This document shows, piece by piece, positions 44,085-47,900 of a DNA stretch of 47,900 bases. A program made the translations under genes and the position numbers. The notes under the pieces were generated by a model. That model saw only the letters and a list, made by a program, of their open reading frames with translations, did not search any database and was not told where the DNA came from. Numbering within the stretch: position 1 is the first letter of the stretch; the number at the start of each line of letters is the position of its first letter. This DNA comes from Clostridiales bacterium (lineage in GTDB: Bacteria > Bacillota > Clostridia > Lachnospirales > Lachnospiraceae), in NCBI GenBank assembly GCA_012837865.1, contig DUQJ01000184.1, forward strand, positions 1-47,900, in the 5' to 3' direction.

Positions 44085-44570
44085 ATGGAAAAAATAATAA
44101 AAGTAGGTATGGCGGATCTTAATGTATGTATAGCCCCTGATGCTATAACTACATTAGGCTTAGGTTCATGTGTAGGAATTGTATTATATGATAAAATCAA
44201 AAAAATAGGGGGATTAGCACATATAATGCTACCTGATAGCAGTAAAATTATGAATAATTCGAATAAAGCTAAATTTGCGGATACCGGTATTGATACATTA
44301 ATTAATGATATGAAAAAAATTGGTGCAAAAGAAGATAATTTAATTGCTAAAATTGCAGGTGGAGCACAAATGTTTGAATTTAGTAGTAATAGCGATATGT
44401 TAAGGATAGGAATACGTAATGTTGAAGCTACAAAATTTAAATTAAAAGAGCTTGGAATAAGAATTGTAGCAGAAGATACTGGTAAGAATTATGGGAGAAC
44501 TATAACATTTTATCCTAAGACAGGAGAGCTTCATATTAAATCAATGGGAAAAGACATTATAATAGTGTAA
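44085..44570 (+). CDS. cheD: Chemoreceptor glutamine deamidase CheD
   Basis: Deamidates receptor glutamines and is regulated by binding CheC. The 161-residue protein keeps the catalytic Cys29 in LGLGSCVGIVLYD and His46 in GGLAHIMLP. The later KIAGGAQMF and VEATKFKLKELGIRI...EDTGKNYGRT segments are typical of the family. AGGTG lies upstream of the ATG. Confidence 0.96.
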   Translation: MEKIIKVGMADLNVCIAPDAITTLGLGSCVGIVLYDKIKKIGGLAHIMLPDSSKIMNNSNKAKFADTGIDTLINDMKKIGAKEDNLIAKIAGGAQMFEFSSNSDMLRIGIRNVEATKFKLKELGIRIVAEDTGKNYGRTITFYPKTGELHIKSMGKDIIIV

Positions 44571-44571
44571 A

Positions 44572-44588
44572 TTTCCTACACCAGGAAA
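44572..44588 (+). repeat. Short hairpin before the small membrane-protein gene
   Basis: TTTCCT (44572-44577) and AGGAAA (44583-44588) form a perfect 6-bp stem with an ACACC loop. The right arm overlaps AGGAAAGG, the only Shine-Dalgarno-like sequence before the TTG at 44602. Confidence 0.35.
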
Positions 44589-44601
44589 GGCATGTGATAC
44601 T

Positions 44602-44787
44602 TTGGAGAAAATTAATATACCTGCCATCGTTATGCTTATGGCTGGTTTTATAACATGTATATTCAATATTATAAATAAAGTTGAATTAATGCATGCATTT
44701 ACAAGATTAATAATTGTTTTGGTAATCTTTTATATAATCGGTTTGATTGCAAATTCTATTATTAGGAGACAAAATGAGCAAAGATAA
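44602..44787 (+). CDS. Small two-helix membrane protein of unknown function
   Basis: A 61-residue product with two predicted membrane helices (about 8-24 and 34-52) and a basic C-terminus (IIRRQNEQR). I do not recognise a family. It fills the 203-base gap between cheD and sigD and overlaps sigD by 14 bases, which suggests translational coupling. The start is a TTG with AAAGG about 11 bases upstream, so the start is uncertain. Small membrane proteins are found at this place in other clostridial fla/che operons, from memory; a functional link with SigD is possible but not shown. Confidence 0.65.
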   Translation: MEKINIPAIVMLMAGFITCIFNIINKVELMHAFTRLIIVLVIFYIIGLIANSIIRRQNEQR

Positions 44788-45538
44788 AAAACAAAAACTT
44801 TGGGAAGAATACTCAAAAAAAAGAACACTCGAATTACAAGAAAAAATAATTCTTGAATATTCGGGTTTAGTTAAAATTGTAGCAGGTAGACTTAGCATAT
44901 ACCTAGGAAAGAATGTTGAATATGACGATTTGGTAGGATACGGCATCTTTGGATTAATAGACGCTATAGATAAATTTGATTATAAAAAAGGAATAAAATT
45001 TGAGACATATGCGTCATTAAGAATTCGTGGCTCAATACTTGATCATATTAGAAAAATGGATTGGATACCAAGGTCTGTAAGACAAAAACAAAAAAAGATT
45101 GATAGTGCTATGAAAAAATTTGAAGCTGAGTTTGGAAAACAGGCTACAGATGAAGAATTAGCAGATGAACTTGAGCTTACTATGGAAGAATTAGCAAACT
45201 GGCAAACGCAAACTAATTTAACAAATATTTCATCACTAGATGATTATATGGATAAAGGTTTAGAAAGTAAAATAGAATATAAAAGTGATAAATACATTAA
45301 TCCTGAAAAGATTATAGATAGAAATGAAACAAAAAAGATTTTATTAGAAACCCTGGAATATTTAACCAAGAATGAAAAAACTGTTATTATTCTATACTAT
45401 TATGAAGAGCTTACATTGAAAGAAATTAGTAAAGTTTTAGAAGTTTCAGAGTCACGTATTTCACAATTACACTCTAAAGCTTTGAGTAAAATGAAAGAAA
45501 AACTAGGTAATAACTTTGACATATTGACTTCTTATTAA
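44774..45538 (+). CDS. sigD: RNA polymerase sigma factor for flagellar genes SigD (FliA/WhiG family)
   Basis: Sigma-28-type factor that transcribes late flagellar, chemotaxis and autolysin genes. The 254-residue protein has region 2 with YDDLVGYGIFGLIDAIDKFD, GIKFETYASLRIRGSILDHI and the FliA hallmark RKMDWIPRSVR. Region 4 contains LTLKEISKVLEVSESRISQL. I chose the ATG at 44774 with TAGGAGA upstream. It lies inside the operon as in Bacillus, so early flagellar transcription feeds late gene expression. No anti-sigma FlgM gene is in the window. Confidence 0.97.
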   Translation: MSKDKKQKLWEEYSKKRTLELQEKIILEYSGLVKIVAGRLSIYLGKNVEYDDLVGYGIFGLIDAIDKFDYKKGIKFETYASLRIRGSILDHIRKMDWIPRSVRQKQKKIDSAMKKFEAEFGKQATDEELADELELTMEELANWQTQTNLTNISSLDDYMDKGLESKIEYKSDKYINPEKIIDRNETKKILLETLEYLTKNEKTVIILYYYEELTLKEISKVLEVSESRISQLHSKALSKMKEKLGNNFDILTSY

Positions 45539-45560
45539 AAATGAAAAGAGGGATAAAAAT

Positions 45561-47159
45561 ATGGTTGACAAAAATGCATACTTACAAGTAAAAATTAAAC
45601 ATGATGGAACCTATCTAAAATTATTTGCCCCAACTGGAAATGGCAAAACAATAGCTTATAATGAAATAAACAATTACCTTTCTAAAAACAAGATTCATAA
45701 TTATGATTTTGTTGAGTTAGGTAAGGCATTAAGAGATTTTCACAAGGATGTTGAATTTAAAATATTAAATGATGTAATTAATGAAATAGATGAAGATTTG
45801 CTTATTAAAGTTTCAGATGATGGAATGAGAGCAATAGGAAAATTCTATCCACCATCTGATAAAGGGAATATACTTACAAAAGATAATATTATTACAGTAC
45901 TTAATCAAGAAAAAATAAAACATGGTATTAATGAAGAAAATATTGATTCATTTATTGCAAAAAGAGAATATGGCAAAGAATACTCTTTAGCAGTAGGTAC
46001 AGCGATGAAGCAAGGCAAAAATGCTAGGATTATCTATCATTTTAGTACTGATTTAACCCAAAAACCAAAGACTAAAGAAGATGGTAGCGTTGACTTCCAT
46101 CAGCTTAATATTATAAGTCACTGTAAAGAAGGCGATTTATTAGCTAGTTTAATTCCCGAAATTCCTGGAACACCAGGATGTGATGTATATGGTAATAATA
46201 GATTACCAGCTAATGTAATTAAGAAAAAACTTAAAAAGGGAAAAAATATAATTATATCAGAAGATGGTTTGAAAATGATTGCAGAAACAAGTGGTCATGT
46301 AGCATTGGAACATAACGAAGTTAAAGTCTATAATGTATATGAAATAAAAGCAAATGTAGATAATTCTACTGGTGATATAGAGTATAATGGTAATATATCA
46401 ATTAAAGGAAATGTTTTAACAGGGTTTTCCGTTATTGCAACAGGAAATATTGATATAGATGGTGTAGTAGAAGGAGCATATATTGAAGCGGGAGGTCATG
46501 TTATATTAAAACGTGGCATACAAGGTATGAATAGAGGAATTATAAATGCACAAGGCAATATTGTAGCAAAATTTATTGAAAACTCTAAAGTAAAATGTGG
46601 TGGTTTTATATCTACTGAATCTATTATGCATAGTGATGTATCAGCAGCAGGTGAGATTAATGTTTCTGGTAGAAGAGGATTTGTTAGTGGTGGTAAGATA
46701 CGTTCGGGAACATCAGTTACTGTTAAGACAGTAGGATCATCTATGGGAACATCTACAATTATTGAAGTTGGAATTGACCCTAATATTTTAGACGAACATA
46801 TAAAGCTAGAGAATGAACTAAAAGTATTATATGAAAACAAAGAAAAAATATTACAAGGACTTAACCAAATAAAAAAGAGAATTTTGGATAGTGGTAAAGC
46901 CACAAAAGATATGCAGGATTATATTCAAAAGCTAGTTGTAAATAATACAAATATAGAAAAACAAATTAAAGAGTTGACAGATAAGAGCAATGGCTTAAGA
47001 GCAATTATGGAAGAATCAATAGGTGTAATTAATATATCAGGTGTTGCTTATCCAGGCGCTACCATGATAATATCTAATGCAATATATTTAGTTAAAGATC
47101 CGATACAATATTGTAAATTGATACGTGATGGTGCAGAAATTAAAATGTTACCACTGTAA
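45561..47159 (+). CDS. FapA (DUF342) family protein
   Basis: A 532-residue cytoplasmic protein of the FapA/DUF342 family, found near motility genes in Firmicutes and proteobacteria. The N-terminal ~200 residues are a mixed alpha/beta domain. A right-handed beta-helix with Gly-rich repeats follows (GNISIKGNVLTGFSVIATGN, GYIEAGGHVILKRGI-like GGHVILKRGIQGMNRG, ~270-410), then a coiled coil (~415-480) and a short beta tail. The family's role is poorly defined; a polymerising scaffold and effects on flagella or the chemosensory pole have been suggested. The ribosome-binding site is GAGGGA. Confidence 0.88.
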   Translation: MVDKNAYLQVKIKHDGTYLKLFAPTGNGKTIAYNEINNYLSKNKIHNYDFVELGKALRDFHKDVEFKILNDVINEIDEDLLIKVSDDGMRAIGKFYPPSDKGNILTKDNIITVLNQEKIKHGINEENIDSFIAKREYGKEYSLAVGTAMKQGKNARIIYHFSTDLTQKPKTKEDGSVDFHQLNIISHCKEGDLLASLIPEIPGTPGCDVYGNNRLPANVIKKKLKKGKNIIISEDGLKMIAETSGHVALEHNEVKVYNVYEIKANVDNSTGDIEYNGNISIKGNVLTGFSVIATGNIDIDGVVEGAYIEAGGHVILKRGIQGMNRGIINAQGNIVAKFIENSKVKCGGFISTESIMHSDVSAAGEINVSGRRGFVSGGKIRSGTSVTVKTVGSSMGTSTIIEVGIDPNILDEHIKLENELKVLYENKEKILQGLNQIKKRILDSGKATKDMQDYIQKLVVNNTNIEKQIKELTDKSNGLRAIMEESIGVINISGVAYPGATMIISNAIYLVKDPIQYCKLIRDGAEIKMLPL

Positions 47160-47189
47160 ACAATATCAACATTATTGGGAGTGATTATA

Positions 47190-47492
47190 ATGTCAATAAG
47201 AGCAGTAGATCTTATGAGAACACAAGAAACATCTCAAATTAAACAAGTTGAATATAATAGAAGCCAAAGTGAACAAGCTCAGATTAATAGTCAATTTCAG
47301 CAAATGGTTGAAAAAAAAGGTCAACAAACTACTGATGTTGCTGAAAGTGAAACCCCTGAGTTTCGTTATGATGCAAAAGAACAAGGTAATAATTCATATT
47401 CTAATAATAAAGAAAATAAAAAGAAAAAGAAAAAAGGAAAAGAAAAATCTAAAGAACCTATAAAACCTGGTAACTTTGATGTTTCAATATAG
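47190..47492 (+). CDS. Small basic protein of unknown function in the fla operon
   Basis: A 100-residue hydrophilic protein: an N-terminal MSIRAVDLMRTQETSQIKQVE segment (coordinates 47190 onward), a Gln/Ser/Asn-rich middle and a lysine block (NKKKKKKGKEK-like, encoded by a 30-base pure-purine run at 47418-47447). A short hydrophobic tail GNFDVSI closes it. I chose the ATG at 47190 with GGGAGTGAT upstream. Proteins with this layout (start similar to MxIRxVD, basic middle, terminal DxxI) occur after fapA in other clostridia, as I recall; none has a known function. Confidence 0.72.
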   Translation: MSIRAVDLMRTQETSQIKQVEYNRSQSEQAQINSQFQQMVEKKGQQTTDVAESETPEFRYDAKEQGNNSYSNNKENKKKKKKGKEKSKEPIKPGNFDVSI

Positions 47493-47513
47493 CATTTGGA
47501 GGAAATTTGTTCT

Positions 47514-47900
47514 ATGACACCATTAGATATAAGTTTAATAATTATAGGAATCATAATTATATATATGAGTTATAAATTTTTTGATAAGACTCCAAACCTA
47601 AATCAAAACATTGACCATTCCTTATCTAAATCAGATTTAGAAAATAAAATTAAAAACATTATAACAGAAGAAATTGAGGATGCTGAAAATAAATTAAAAA
47701 ACATATCAAATGAAAAGATTATATCTGTTAATGATTTCTCCGAACAAATCTTAGAGAAAATTAAATATAACCATGATGAAGTTGTTTTTTTGTATAATAT
47801 GCTTATTGAAAAAGAAGAAAATATTAAAAAAGTATTAACACAAACTAAGATCCAAAAAAATGATGATAATCAAGAACCTGTAGTGGAAGAAATAAATATA
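47514..47900 (+). CDS. DUF6115/SwrB-like membrane-anchored protein (3' partial)
   Basis: The reading frame starts at an ATG with TTGGAGGAAA upstream and stays open for 129 codons to the window edge, so the C-terminus is missing. It encodes one N-terminal membrane helix (MTPLDISLIIIGIIIIYMSYK), then a charged coiled coil, then FSEQILEKIKYNHDEVVFLY and a following NMLIEKEENIKKVL. This resembles DUF6115 proteins of clostridia, which occupy the place of SwrB (YlxL) downstream of sigD. SwrB promotes FliP assembly and motility in Bacillus. The family name is from memory and needs a profile search. Confidence 0.75.
   Translation, partial: MTPLDISLIIIGIIIIYMSYKFFDKTPNLNQNIDHSLSKSDLENKIKNIITEEIEDAENKLKNISNEKIISVNDFSEQILEKIKYNHDEVVFLYNMLIEKEENIKKVLTQTKIQKNDDNQEPVVEEINI

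Noticed and set aside
46496-46903. 135-residue minus-strand open frame inside the fapA-type gene
   Set aside because: It mirrors the Gly-rich repeat codons of FapA and has no start signal of its own.

Overview
The window is a 47.9 kb, AT-rich piece (about 30 % G+C by eye) of the chromosome of an endospore-forming, flagellated member of the Firmicutes, most likely class Clostridia. Three things point there: the spoIIGA-sigE-sigG cluster; a complete fla/che operon of Gram-positive order that includes FliY, CheC, CheD, a FapA/DUF342 protein and an internal motAB pair; and CodY lying directly upstream of flgB. A family-level assignment (a Lachnospirales-like organism) is only a guess. I see no phage, insertion sequence, CRISPR array, tRNA or rRNA, and no broken gene.

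Layout. Bases 1-2444 hold the end of spoIIGA (cut by the window edge), sigE (pro-sigma-E) and sigG. Bases 2513-6461 hold two metabolic genes, galK and acnA. Bases 6547-8868 are on the minus strand: a MATE transporter, nrdR and a cysteine-rich YlmC/YmxH-type protein. Bases 9020-14635 hold comM, dprA, topA and codY. From 14919 to the right edge runs one unbroken plus-strand flagellar/chemotaxis operon of 36 genes: flgB flgC fliE fliF fliG fliH fliI fliJ, a motE-like gene, fliK flgD, a TIGR02530-type gene, flgE flbD motA motB fliL fliM fliY cheY fliO fliP fliQ fliR flhB flhA flhF flhG, a PilZ/YcgR gene, cheB cheA cheW cheC cheD, a small membrane-protein gene, sigD, a fapA-type gene, a small basic-protein gene and a partial DUF6115/SwrB-like gene cut by the right edge. 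No intergenic stretch exceeds 300 bases.

How the genes fit together. The operon encodes the rod (FlgB, FlgC, FliE), the MS ring and switch (FliF, FliG, FliM, FliY), the export apparatus (FliH/I/J, FliO/P/Q/R, FlhA/B), hook and hook-length control (FlgD, FlgE, FliK), the stator (MotA/B, FliL, FlbD/SwrD) and placement (FlhF/FlhG). It also encodes signalling (CheA, CheW, CheB, CheC, CheD, CheY and a c-di-GMP-type PilZ protein) and the late flagellar sigma factor SigD. CodY, encoded immediately upstream, is a nutrient-sensing repressor that controls motility in relatives.

The coding content is conventional. The less ordinary signals are in the RNA-level architecture. Perfect or near-perfect inverted repeats sit in the flgB leader, between the motE-like gene and fliK, on both sides of flgE, over the comM ribosome-binding site and around the flbD start. 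I did not find a clearly undescribed multi-gene system. The best candidates for new biology are these structured junctions and the small uncharacterised genes around sigD. Operon limits, promoter calls and regulatory roles were read by eye and not tested.
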